From: Bacteroidetes bacterium UKL13-3
GTDB taxonomy: Bacteria > Bacteroidota > Bacteroidia > UKL13-3
Direction of reading: 5' to 3'
NCBI GenBank assembly: GCA_001602415.1
Contig: CP012155.1
Coordinates: 496,001-560,000 of the forward strand
Length of the DNA stretch: 64,000 bases
The notes under the pieces are model-generated. The model had not been told where the DNA came from. It saw only the letters and a list, made by a program, of their open reading frames with translations, and searched no databases. Shown one piece after another: positions 56,275 through 63,586 of the stretch. Every line of letters starts with the position of its first letter. Position 1 is the stretch's first letter. Both the position numbers and the translations under genes were made by a program.

Positions 56275-57892
56275 GAAAAAACTAAATCATACTCTTAGAA
56301 TAAGAATTTCAGAAGAGTATAAATACCTTGTAAATATTACGGTATTTGATTCTAATAGCCGAATTATTGAAAGTCAAGCTTCAAATAGATATGAGGTTTC
56401 ATTTACACTCCCTATGGGCTTATACTCTGTAAGAATAGAAATGAATGGCGATATAAAGGATGAGGTAATTCTATTAGATAAAGAAAAGGAGTATCTAATT
56501 GGGGATAAAAATCCTTATACCACGGACAACATAAAAATCATTTCCCCTCCGAAACAATTTTCATCTGCACTGCTGGGTGAAACCTACGGTTCATCTCACG
56601 AGTATTATACCTATCCTTCAATTGAATGGAGCAAAAAAGAAACTTTTCAGTTTAATCAAGATAGTAATGGAACAAACTCCTCTCTTTTTATTTTTCTTCG
56701 TTTTCCATCTGTTGAAAGGTTTGATAGATTAAGAAGTTCTTTTTCTAAACCATTTTATTCGGACTTTGAAATCGTTGACGAATACGGAAGTGTATTAACA
56801 CAATTTGAAACAAGAAATGGTATTGAAATTAATGAACAACAAGGTTGGATAGCTTTTAATGCTAAGTTGCCAAATGGAATTTATTACTTATTGTATAAAG
56901 GAAAAGAATCAAGACAAATTCCAATATACATTTACAAGAATTGGCATACTCAATTCTTTATGACTTTGGGTAATCAACCACTTTTTGGAACAACAAGAAT
57001 TTTTCTATCTAAGTATAGAGAATTTAATCCCAATGAAAGAACATACAAATACATTGATATTTTATTAGACAAACTTCAAAATCAAGATTTCATTTTAGAT
57101 AATGAGTTAATTGAAATGGCAGCTTACGGTAAATATGAATCTCCAATGTTGGGTTTAATCTGTTCATACATCTACCTGCAAAGCAAGGAAACCAAAAGCG
57201 ACAACCTTTTTAATATCATTACTCAAAATATGCAGAATGTAATTTTAAAGGACAACGAAGAATCACCAGACCTTCGTGCCTTGAACATTTTAGCGGTAAA
57301 TCATTTCCCAAATTACAAATACAAAAAAGGAAGCATTAAAGGCACACCAATGTTGAGAATTGGTTTTGAAGCTATATTAAAAGCATCAGTTCAAAACAAA
57401 GGATTAATACCTCAAAATAGTATTAATGATTTTATTTCCGAGAATATTTATTTTGATTCTCCTTTCAATACTTTTAAACCAATACCATTCAAGAAAAAAA
57501 CAACTCGCAAGCAAGACAACATAGATAAATCTCTTTCAGGAAAGGAAGATGAATTACTTGAATCTATTAAAATTGATGGAATTGATTTGACAAAAATTTC
57601 GTCCCAAGAAGAAATGCTACTTCCAAAAAGTTTTAGTATAAATCCTAAAGTTGACAAATTTACCACAAGCATCAAAAATTTGTTTGACGAAAGTTTGTTC
57701 AGCTATATACAAAGCACAAACGAACCTGACATTGAAAATAGTTGGATAAAGAGTTCTATTGCAGACATAGTTAAATCAAACAATGACATGAGTATTAACG
57801 ACATTTCTAACGACTTGAATGTTTCGGGAAATACTGTAACCAGAATATTTAACGACTGGAAAAAAGAAGCAAAGAAAAAGTATGGAAAATAA
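56261..57892 (+). CDS. Repeat-module protein with C-terminal HTH
   Basis: 543 aa from the ATG at 56261. Two beta-rich modules resembling the C-terminal module of the caspase lie near residues 15-75 (NITVFDSNSRIIES, LPMGLYSVRIEMNGD) and 165-230 (FEIVDEYGSVLTQF, KLPNGIYYLLYKGKES). Then comes an alpha-helical middle region, a basic region (FKKKTTRKQDNID) and an end with a helix-turn-helix (MSINDISNDLNVSGNTVTRIFNDWKKE). It may be the sensor or adaptor for the caspase. Not a known family to me. Confidence 0.65.
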   Translation: MLTSEKKLNHTLRIRISEEYKYLVNITVFDSNSRIIESQASNRYEVSFTLPMGLYSVRIEMNGDIKDEVILLDKEKEYLIGDKNPYTTDNIKIISPPKQFSSALLGETYGSSHEYYTYPSIEWSKKETFQFNQDSNGTNSSLFIFLRFPSVERFDRLRSSFSKPFYSDFEIVDEYGSVLTQFETRNGIEINEQQGWIAFNAKLPNGIYYLLYKGKESRQIPIYIYKNWHTQFFMTLGNQPLFGTTRIFLSKYREFNPNERTYKYIDILLDKLQNQDFILDNELIEMAAYGKYESPMLGLICSYIYLQSKETKSDNLFNIITQNMQNVILKDNEESPDLRALNILAVNHFPNYKYKKGSIKGTPMLRIGFEAILKASVQNKGLIPQNSINDFISENIYFDSPFNTFKPIPFKKKTTRKQDNIDKSLSGKEDELLESIKIDGIDLTKISSQEEMLLPKSFSINPKVDKFTTSIKNLFDESLFSYIQSTNEPDIENSWIKSSIADIVKSNNDMSINDISNDLNVSGNTVTRIFNDWKKEAKKKYGK

Positions 57893-58302
57893 ATCCACCG
57901 CACAAAAAAATACACTCTTGCAATTCGCACAATGCAACCGCACAGACCAAAAATTGCAAGAGAGTATTTTTTTTTTCCACCCAAGAAAAATTAAAAAAGA
58001 AAAAATCTCCAACGCTTCAAAAAAATAAAACTTCATTCCAACGCACCGTGCTAACTCTGACAAACAACGCTTTGAATGTAAATCGCTTTGGACAAAGTGT
58101 GTGCAAACACGACACGACACATGTTCGGACAGACAGAAGGGCATCCGGTAACAGCACCTACAAGAAATTGGCGGTTCAGTGGTTAAATGAAGCTTTGTGC
58201 TTCGTATCAAGTTCAGTGCTGGCAGACAGTTTTCGTCTCCGAAATCGCCAACTTCTTGTAGCCGCAAAACGTTACCTGCAAGCTTAAAAAAACAGACGAC
58301 CA
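57893..58302. other. Gene-free spacer between defence unit 1 and unit 2
   Basis: About 410 bases, richer in GC than the genes on either side. The first 250 bases hold phrases such as CACACAAAC and ACAGACAGA and no supported ORF. The last part is the GGTAAC...GTTACC inverted structure (58147-58276). Confidence 0.5.
58147..58276. other. attC-like imperfect palindrome with GGTAAC / GTTACC ends
   Basis: The left arm GGTAAC-AGCAC-CTACAAGAAATTGGCG (58147-58173) is nearly the inverse of the right arm CGCCAACTTCTTGTAG-CCGCAAAAC-GTTACC (58246-58276): the terminal six bases and the 15-base inner part (14 of 15 bases) match, the middle differs. Inside is a further hairpin GAAGC-TTTGT-GCTTC. Such ends with an extra spacer in the stem recall integron attC sites, but the outer box GTTACC is not the usual GTTRRRY. 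Confidence 0.45.
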
Positions 58303-59397
58303 TTGAAAAAAATTTACACGACATCAAAATATAAAGAGCGAAATTTAAGAAGAGCTAAGCGTTCTCTTAAAAGACGCTTGGTGTTTAAAGAATATAAAAC
58401 AAAAAAGAATAAGGCAGACCAAGGAATAAGTCAACCTCAAAGGGAATACAAACGAAAGTTTGAAGAACCATTCAAAGACTATAAGAGAATTCAAGCACCT
58501 GAAATACTATCATTTATTGACAATCCAGTGGGCGTTGTTGAATTTATATCTGACTTAAAAAAACACTATGATGATAAGAAAAAAGTATTTGTAGTGCTTA
58601 ATGATGTAAAAATAATAACTTATGATGCTATTGTTGTTTTATTATCAATCATGGTAAAATTTAAAGCAAATAAAATAGATTTCAATGGTGACTTTCCAAC
58701 TAATCAAAATGCAAGAGATATTTTAACAGAATCCAAATTTCTAAAGTATCTATATCAACATTTTAAAGAGGAAGAAAGATATGAGTTAGGACAAAAAAGT
58801 TCAATTCATACACATGCTTGGAAGGACGTTGATTCAGAATTAGGTAATGAACTAATTAAGAATGCTAGTAAAACTGTTTGGGGTGACGAAAGGAGATGTC
58901 AAGGAGTGCAGAGAACTTTAATTGAACTAATGTTAAATACAAACAACCATGCGGACGATAGTAAAAAAGGTGAAAAACATTGGTGGCTATCTGTTCATCA
59001 TGACAAAATTAATGGAAAAGTTAGTTTTGCATTTATAGACTTTGGTGTAGGTGTATTTACAAGTCTTAATAACAAAAGACATGGAAGTAAATTTTTTGGT
59101 ATTCTTGACAAACTTAAAGAGAAAGTTAAATATGGAAACAATGCAGAATTACTCAAATTAATTATGGATGGTACTTTACATCGAACCGCAACAGGAAAGC
59201 CATATCACGGAAAGGGGTTACCCGGAATAAATAAAGTCAGAGAACGAAACCAAATTAATAACTTAAATATTATAACAAATAATGTTCATGCAAATTTGAA
59301 TTCAAATGAATTTAACATACTCCCAAAATCATTTAGCGGGACATTCGTATATTGGGAATTAAATAATCAAAATGTAAATTGTTATGGAGAAAATTGA
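58303..59397 (+). CDS. STAS-like plus GHKL-ATPase protein
   Basis: 364 aa, TTG start with MKKIYTTSKYKER. A basic N-terminal part (residues 1-55), a STAS-like part (FVVLNDVKIITYDAIVVLLSIM), then a histidine-kinase-type ATPase: the N box is ELMLNTNNHADD, G1 is DFGVGVFTSL and G2 is KGLPGINKV. No phospho-acceptor His domain is seen, so it is probably an anti-sigma-like kinase or ATPase. It is paired with a DUF4325 protein (overlap 14 bases). Confidence 0.7.
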   Translation: MKKIYTTSKYKERNLRRAKRSLKRRLVFKEYKTKKNKADQGISQPQREYKRKFEEPFKDYKRIQAPEILSFIDNPVGVVEFISDLKKHYDDKKKVFVVLNDVKIITYDAIVVLLSIMVKFKANKIDFNGDFPTNQNARDILTESKFLKYLYQHFKEEERYELGQKSSIHTHAWKDVDSELGNELIKNASKTVWGDERRCQGVQRTLIELMLNTNNHADDSKKGEKHWWLSVHHDKINGKVSFAFIDFGVGVFTSLNNKRHGSKFFGILDKLKEKVKYGNNAELLKLIMDGTLHRTATGKPYHGKGLPGINKVRERNQINNLNIITNNVHANLNSNEFNILPKSFSGTFVYWELNNQNVNCYGEN

Positions 59398-59728
59398 AAT
59401 AAGCGTACTAAAACACTTTAGCCCAACTCCTGGACCAAGGTATATTCATGAAGGTAAGTTTTCAGGAGAACTTTTTAGACAGACTGTCCTTTATCCGAAA
59501 GTGTCAGAAGCAATTGAAAAAAACATTCCTTTTGAGGTAAATTTGGATAAGACAGCAGGATACGGAACTTCTTTCCTTGAAGAGTCATTTGGTGGATTAA
59601 TCAGAATTCACAAGTTGTCTTATGATAAAATCTTGAGCTTGATGACATTAATTTCTAAAGAAGAAGATTATTTAATTGATGATGTTAATGAGTACTTAAA
59701 TGATGCCAATGAAGAATCTAAGAAATAA
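59384..59728 (+). CDS. DUF4325 (STAS-like) protein
   Basis: 114 aa. GPRYIHEGKFSGELFRQ and ESFGGLIRIHKL are the DUF4325 signature. These proteins are commonly paired with the ATPase above in Bacteria. Probably partners, like anti-anti-sigma and anti-sigma proteins. Its 3' end overlaps the next gene by 29 bases. Confidence 0.8.
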   Translation: MEKIEISVLKHFSPTPGPRYIHEGKFSGELFRQTVLYPKVSEAIEKNIPFEVNLDKTAGYGTSFLEESFGGLIRIHKLSYDKILSLMTLISKEEDYLIDDVNEYLNDANEESKK

Positions 59729-60320
59729 ACTTATACAATTTGGTATTTATATAACATTAATTGCTTTTGGCTATGCCATTGCCAGATTTGTGAATTTACC
59801 TCATTTTGAAGTATCAAAAACAATTGATATCTCAAATGTAATAACTTTAATAGTTACAGCTTGGCTAGCAATTTTGATTACGACCGTATTTGAAAAACAA
59901 AATAATGACTATCGTGTAGAAAAAGATTTAATAATTACAAGAGTGGGTAATGTTTTTGATATTGCAGCCTCGTTGCAATTAGAATCAAATACAGGAAGAA
60001 TACATTTAACAGAAGCATCTTCTTCAATTAAGAGGATTAATTCGTCATTAGTTTCAATTTACAAAATAGTTGACAAATGCCATTTCTCAATTACTGACGA
60101 CATAAAAGAAAGAATTAAAAATAATATCTCAGACCTACGAAGTATTTTAACAAACACTCCAGTAATTACTGACGAGGAGCTGACATCACAGGATTTGCCA
60201 ATTACAATTAGAGACAGCATTGTACATTACAACAAGGACAGGGTTTCGGAAATAGAAGTGAAATTTGACGTACTAAAAGATTTATTGCTTGAATTACAAA
60301 TTGAAATAAATAAGAAGTGA
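59700..60320 (+). CDS. Two-TM protein with cytoplasmic coiled region
   Basis: 206 aa. TM segments near residues 12-30 (FGIYITLIAFGYAIARFV) and 45-62 (VITLIVTAWLAILITTVF). The remainder is a ~140-residue helical cytoplasmic domain. No family recognised. As the last gene of the unit it may be its membrane-targeted effector. Confidence 0.65.
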   Translation: MMPMKNLRNKLIQFGIYITLIAFGYAIARFVNLPHFEVSKTIDISNVITLIVTAWLAILITTVFEKQNNDYRVEKDLIITRVGNVFDIAASLQLESNTGRIHLTEASSSIKRINSSLVSIYKIVDKCHFSITDDIKERIKNNISDLRSILTNTPVITDEELTSQDLPITIRDSIVHYNKDRVSEIEVKFDVLKDLLLELQIEINKK

Positions 60321-60344
60321 GAAAGCCAGCAGGTAACAAATAGC

Positions 60345-60379
60345 CCTGTTCGCGCTAGCGTCACGTTAGTGCGAATTTA
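60345..60379. repeat. REP hairpin (type 2) left of RAYT2
   Basis: Inverted orientation to the copies right of the gene. TTCGCGCTAGCGTCACGTTA + GTGCGAA; the variant base in CTAGCG is shared with the copy at 63959. Just before it (60331-60336) stands a GGTAAC box. Confidence 0.85.
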
Positions 60380-60480
60380 GAACGACAAAACTTCTCTATA
60401 CATTAATTCTCAAACGGACCACTTCAATAACATGGATTTATAATGTATGAATAGTTAAGCTAAAAAATTATATTAGCTTC

Positions 60481-61014
60481 ATGTCCGAATACCTTAAAAC
60501 CCAAGAAGGAAAAACCTATTTTATTACGTTTACCGTTGTTGATTGGATTGATGTTTTTACCCGTGACTGTTACGTAAACATTTTATTGGAAAGCATTCGG
60601 TATTGTCAACAGAAGAAAGGGTTGTTGCTTTATACCTATTGCATACTACCAAGCCATATTCACATGATAGCTGGATCTGATGAAGGAACGTTGGGCGAAC
60701 TATTGAGGGACTTAAAAGGATTTACCGCACGGAAAATCTTAACGGAAATAAAGGAAAATCCCCATGAGAGCAGACGCGAATGGTTATTGGAAGCATTCAA
60801 AAAAGCAGGGTCATTATCGAGTCAAAAGCAAGCGTATCAGTTTTGGCAACACAGTAATCATCCAGAAGAATTATATTCCGTCAAATTCATCTATCAAAAA
60901 GAGTTATATATATTGATGAATCCTGTTGAAATGGGATTAGTGAGCCGCCCGGAACATTATCTGCTCAGTTCAGCATCTGAAGAGAGTCCTTTAAAAGTTT
61001 TACCGTTGAAGTAA
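60481..61014 (+). CDS. REP-associated tyrosine transposase (RAYT2)
   Basis: 177 aa, same length and fold as RAYT1. The HUH motif is HIH in ILPSHIHMIAG and the probable catalytic Tyr lies in QKELYILMNPVEMGLV. The ATG at 60481 is clear. It ends with VLPLK just 13 bases before the downstream REP. It differs from RAYT1 at about one residue in five, which fits recognition of a different REP family. Confidence 0.93.
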   Translation: MSEYLKTQEGKTYFITFTVVDWIDVFTRDCYVNILLESIRYCQQKKGLLLYTYCILPSHIHMIAGSDEGTLGELLRDLKGFTARKILTEIKENPHESRREWLLEAFKKAGSLSSQKQAYQFWQHSNHPEELYSVKFIYQKELYILMNPVEMGLVSRPEHYLLSSASEESPLKVLPLK

Positions 61015-61027
61015 CCAATTGGAATGC

Positions 61028-61126
61028 TAAATCGCACTAACGTGACGTTAGCGCGAACAGGGTTTATCGTTGAGATAACCAATGGGAATGATAAATCGCA
61101 CTAACGTGACGTTAGCGCGAACAGGG
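61028..61126. repeat. Two direct type-2 REPs with a RAYT 3' scrap between them
   Basis: REPs at 61028-61062 and 61092-61126, 64 bases apart. The linker TTATCGTTGAGATAACCAAT is like the RAYT 3' end (CCGTTGAAGTAACCAAT with its stop codon, or GAGATAATGATT after RAYT1). So the 64-bp unit is a tail-plus-REP duplicate. The same unit recurs at 63723-63821. Confidence 0.88.
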
Positions 61127-61326
61127 GTTAGGTCCGTCAGTTTCATTCTGATTTTTTTATCCGATGAAACAATGACAAAATCACTTTTTTCTCCAACATT
61201 TGAAAGATACTTTAGTTCAAAAGTATCCGTTCTGTTTATTCTGCAAAAGTCTTTTCTATTTACAATTAGCCAATCTATCACATCATTTGTTGAATAATCG
61301 TCTTCATCGGATATAATCAAAATCAT
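61127..61326 (-). pseudogene. N-terminal fragment of a grasp-with-spasm ATP-grasp peptide maturase
   Basis: Starts MILIISDEDDYSTNDVIDWL and continues FCRINRTDTFELKYL, the N-terminus of the GwsG-type ATP-grasp ligases that modify ribosomal peptides. After about 66 codons the frame enters REP sequence (PVRANVTLVRF) and stops at 61048. A full-length member has over 300 residues, so the ATP-grasp fold is missing. I place the end at the REP border. Confidence 0.7.
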
Positions 61327-61387
61327 CTTTATTTCTTCTAATAATTAATAAACATATAAATACATAATATTCCTAGCATTTACGCTG

Positions 61388-62404
61388 CTAATAGTTGAGA
61401 ATACACTCTACTCTCCTATTGATTTGTCTGCCTTCTTCTGTTGCGTTTGTAGCTATCGAACGAGAACTACCCAAACCTTTATAAACTATATTGCTTTTGT
61501 TAATATTGTGCCCAATTAAATAGTCGGCAACAGCTCTGGCCCTTGCTTCAGAAAGATCTTTATTATCTTCTTCTTTTCCAATACTATCGGTATGGCCAAC
61601 AATTTCAATTTTAAGAGTCGGATTTTGTTTGAGATAAACTACAAGCTTATCTAATTCAATAAAAGATTTTTCAAGAATCATACTTTTGTTTGACTCAAAC
61701 GCAATATTCTTAAGGATCAAGGGCTCCCCCAATTTAGGGATTATACCTGTATCTGTTACTAATTGTTCCTTTCTTGTCCCGCCCCTTATATCATCTACGT
61801 GAAGAGATAGGCCATCAAAAGAAATACCACCTGGGGATAGATCTGGAATTTCTATCGTAAGTGAGTTAAGTACAGTTTTGCCATTAGTTGAAAAAAGTCT
61901 ACCTGTTACATTCGTTGGTGTATTAAAACTAACTTCCACCCTGTACCAAACATTTAATTTATAGGTTTGGCTTCTAACTTTCAGAAGTGGATATGTATAA
62001 TCCGGTGAACTTGCAAAATGAAGTGTATTCGTACTTGGATCAACGCACAAATAGTATCCATGTTCAGATGGAAGTGAAACAAATCCGAACCCACAACTTG
62101 CCCTAGTTTTTTTTTGAAAACGAATCCACCAACTAATTACCTGGCCGGGTTGGCCAATTTGTTTATCCTTACGTATTACAAAGCATCCATTAGTACAATC
62201 AAGTCCAAATCTCCCTGAGTGTGCCGAATTTCTAGTTTTTAATGCGTTATTATTCGTTCTGTTCTCCCAGGGTTTCCAATCCCAAACAGAGTCAGTCTCA
62301 AAATTTTCCAAAATAGGAAGATCGTTTTGTCCAAAAGTGTTTTTACTAATAGAAACTCCCAAAAAAATAATTATGAATACATGAATTCTACTTAATTTTT
62401 CCAT
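61388..62404 (-). CDS. OmpA-family C-terminal-domain protein
   Basis: 338 aa with a signal peptide (IFLGVSISKNTFGQ). The N-terminal ~200 residues form a jelly-roll-like domain rich in Trp (ETDSVWDWKPWENR, VISWWIRFQKK, FDGLSLHVDDIRGG). The OmpA peptidoglycan-binding domain follows (IAFESNKSMIL, IVGHTDSIGKEEDNKDLSEARA, NRRVECI). It may anchor to murein and present a carbohydrate-binding-like domain. Lies 62 bases upstream of the ATP-grasp fragment on the same strand. Confidence 0.85.
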   Translation of the reverse strand: MEKLSRIHVFIIIFLGVSISKNTFGQNDLPILENFETDSVWDWKPWENRTNNNALKTRNSAHSGRFGLDCTNGCFVIRKDKQIGQPGQVISWWIRFQKKTRASCGFGFVSLPSEHGYYLCVDPSTNTLHFASSPDYTYPLLKVRSQTYKLNVWYRVEVSFNTPTNVTGRLFSTNGKTVLNSLTIEIPDLSPGGISFDGLSLHVDDIRGGTRKEQLVTDTGIIPKLGEPLILKNIAFESNKSMILEKSFIELDKLVVYLKQNPTLKIEIVGHTDSIGKEEDNKDLSEARARAVADYLIGHNINKSNIVYKGLGSSRSIATNATEEGRQINRRVECILNY

Positions 62405-62445
62405 CTTCTTATCTCATTTAATTTCCATTATGTAACTATTGTCAG

Positions 62446-63261
62446 TTATCTTGAAACGGCAGATACAGATTTGGTTACATATTTTGTATAATAAATCCCA
62501 TTATATGGCTCCTTGATACTATTAGGAAATAAAAATAAATAATGGTCAAAGGGAAGTTTAGTGTAAATTGTTGGCATTGGTTCAAACTTGTTCCAAAGAG
62601 TCTCTCCTTGCTCAAATACATGATTTAAAGAACAAACACTGTTAGCAAAATTTAATTCCTTATCCAAGGTTAATAACGTACCAAAGGTAATTTTTCCATT
62701 ATAAGGTAAAACTCTATTATGTATACCTCCACCAATGGTTATGGTTTTCCATTGGGGATGTTCTTTAATTTTTGCTTTAATATTTAAATACATAAAACTA
62801 TCTGCATGTTCACTTTGGTCAATATCTTCTCCATAAAAAAAAACTTCAGCTTTTATATTTCTTTTTATTTCCACAATTGATTTAAACCATGCCTCAGAAG
62901 CCCTGCCATCCCCAGATGGGTTAACAAAGAATTCGCTTGTTAAAATACTTTTATTAGATTTCAGCTTTTTAAAATTCGCCATTTGATTTGAGGGAATTTC
63001 AAAACCAACTTGAACACTATCCCCATTTTTGGTAAACAATGCTACTAAACCCTTGACCAAATTTGCGGGTTCATTTGTACCATGTATTTCTCCAATTAAA
63101 ATTACTCGATAATCAGCGAGAAGGTTGTAAATGTCTTTTTTTAGGCTATCAATATTATCAATTTTAACTGTTTCTTTTTTAAGATCTATAAATAAATCTT
63201 GTCCTTTAATATTGAATGAAGCCACTACTAATGTAAGAGCAATTAAGTTTCTTTTTAACAT
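62446..63261 (-). CDS. Tiki/ChaN-like superfamily exported protein
   Basis: 271 aa with a signal peptide (ALTLVVASFNIKGQ). VILIGEIHGTNEPANLVKGLVALF (residues ~53-76) and VGFEIPSNQMANF are the Tiki/EreA/ChaN-like core motifs, with conserved Glu and His. FYGEDIDQSEHADS and GGGIHNRVLPYNG follow. Members act on esters, peptides or heme. The order peptide-ORF, this gene, OmpA-like gene, ATP-grasp fragment on one strand suggests a peptide-processing locus. Confidence 0.7.
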   Translation of the reverse strand: MLKRNLIALTLVVASFNIKGQDLFIDLKKETVKIDNIDSLKKDIYNLLADYRVILIGEIHGTNEPANLVKGLVALFTKNGDSVQVGFEIPSNQMANFKKLKSNKSILTSEFFVNPSGDGRASEAWFKSIVEIKRNIKAEVFFYGEDIDQSEHADSFMYLNIKAKIKEHPQWKTITIGGGIHNRVLPYNGKITFGTLLTLDKELNFANSVCSLNHVFEQGETLWNKFEPMPTIYTKLPFDHYLFLFPNSIKEPYNGIYYTKYVTKSVSAVSR

Positions 63262-63376
63262 AGAATTTGGTAAGATTAACTAGCCGAAGGTACTAATTTA
63301 TGTAGAAGGATAGTAACGGTTAACAGTAATAATGCAATTTAAGTTCTTTCCCTTTTATGAATTAATTTGAATATTA

Positions 63377-63408
63377 TAATTAGAGTCAGAAAATTCCGAC
63401 TCTAATTA
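63377..63408. terminator. Hairpin after the 39-aa ORF
   Basis: TAATTAGAGTC and GACTCTAATTA form a perfect 11-bp stem around a 10-base loop. A/T-rich sequence flanks it on both sides but no long T-run is seen on the minus strand, so it is only a probable terminator. Confidence 0.5.
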
Positions 63409-63421
63409 TTATTATTTGTTA

Positions 63422-63541
63422 TTAATTTTGGATATCTGAATCGTCAGCAATCTCGGATGCCATAAAATTATCGTCAACGGCAAGAACTACAGTAGAATTT
63501 TGAGTGATTGTAGTTGGGCCATCATCGTGTTTACCAGCCAT
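63422..63541 (-). CDS. 39-residue ORF, possible precursor peptide remnant
   Basis: MAGKHDDGPTTITQN...SDIQN. Acidic, Thr-rich peptide with a DDG near the start and EIADDSD near the C-terminus. The ATG overlaps a REP (63541-), so an original N-terminus may have been replaced. It stands upstream of the Tiki-like gene in the same direction, as a precursor would, and the fragment of an ATP-grasp maturase is in the same strand run. Peptide status is inference. Confidence 0.4.
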   Translation of the reverse strand: MAGKHDDGPTTITQNSTVVLAVDDNFMASEIADDSDIQN

Positions 63542-63571
63542 GTTCGCGCTAACGTCCCGTTAGTGCGAAAG
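63541..63571. repeat. REP (type 2), inverted copy at the right end of the peptide locus
   Basis: TGTTCGCGCTAACGTCCCGT + TAGTGCGAAAG: outer stem CGC/GCG with an A-C mismatch and inner stem CTAAC/GTTAG as in the other copies; loop GGGAC instead of GTGAC. Confidence 0.85.
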
Positions 63572-63586
63572 AAGAATTCCCCATGC

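Larger units (their letters stand above)
60345..61126 (+). mobile_element. REP-flanked RAYT element 2
   Basis: A transposase gene closely related to RAYT1, with one inverted REP before it and two direct REPs after it. The right side of the element interrupts an ATP-grasp gene on the minus strand (61127-61326). Element-specific REP sequence differs from that of RAYT1. Confidence 0.8.

Noticed and set aside
58147-58276. Classical integron attC site
   Set aside because: The palindrome layout fits, but the outer box is GTTACC and not GTTRRRY, and no integrase is present. It is kept as attC-like only.
58048-58287. 79-codon frame upstream of the ATPase gene
   Set aside because: It runs through the GGTAAC...GTTACC palindrome and has no motif; it is a by-product of that structure.
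61082-61326. CRISPR array in the REP-rich part at 61-64 kb
   Set aside because: The repeats are hairpins of the REP kind in both orientations with irregular spacing, and the segments between them are shared and not unique spacers. No cas gene is present.
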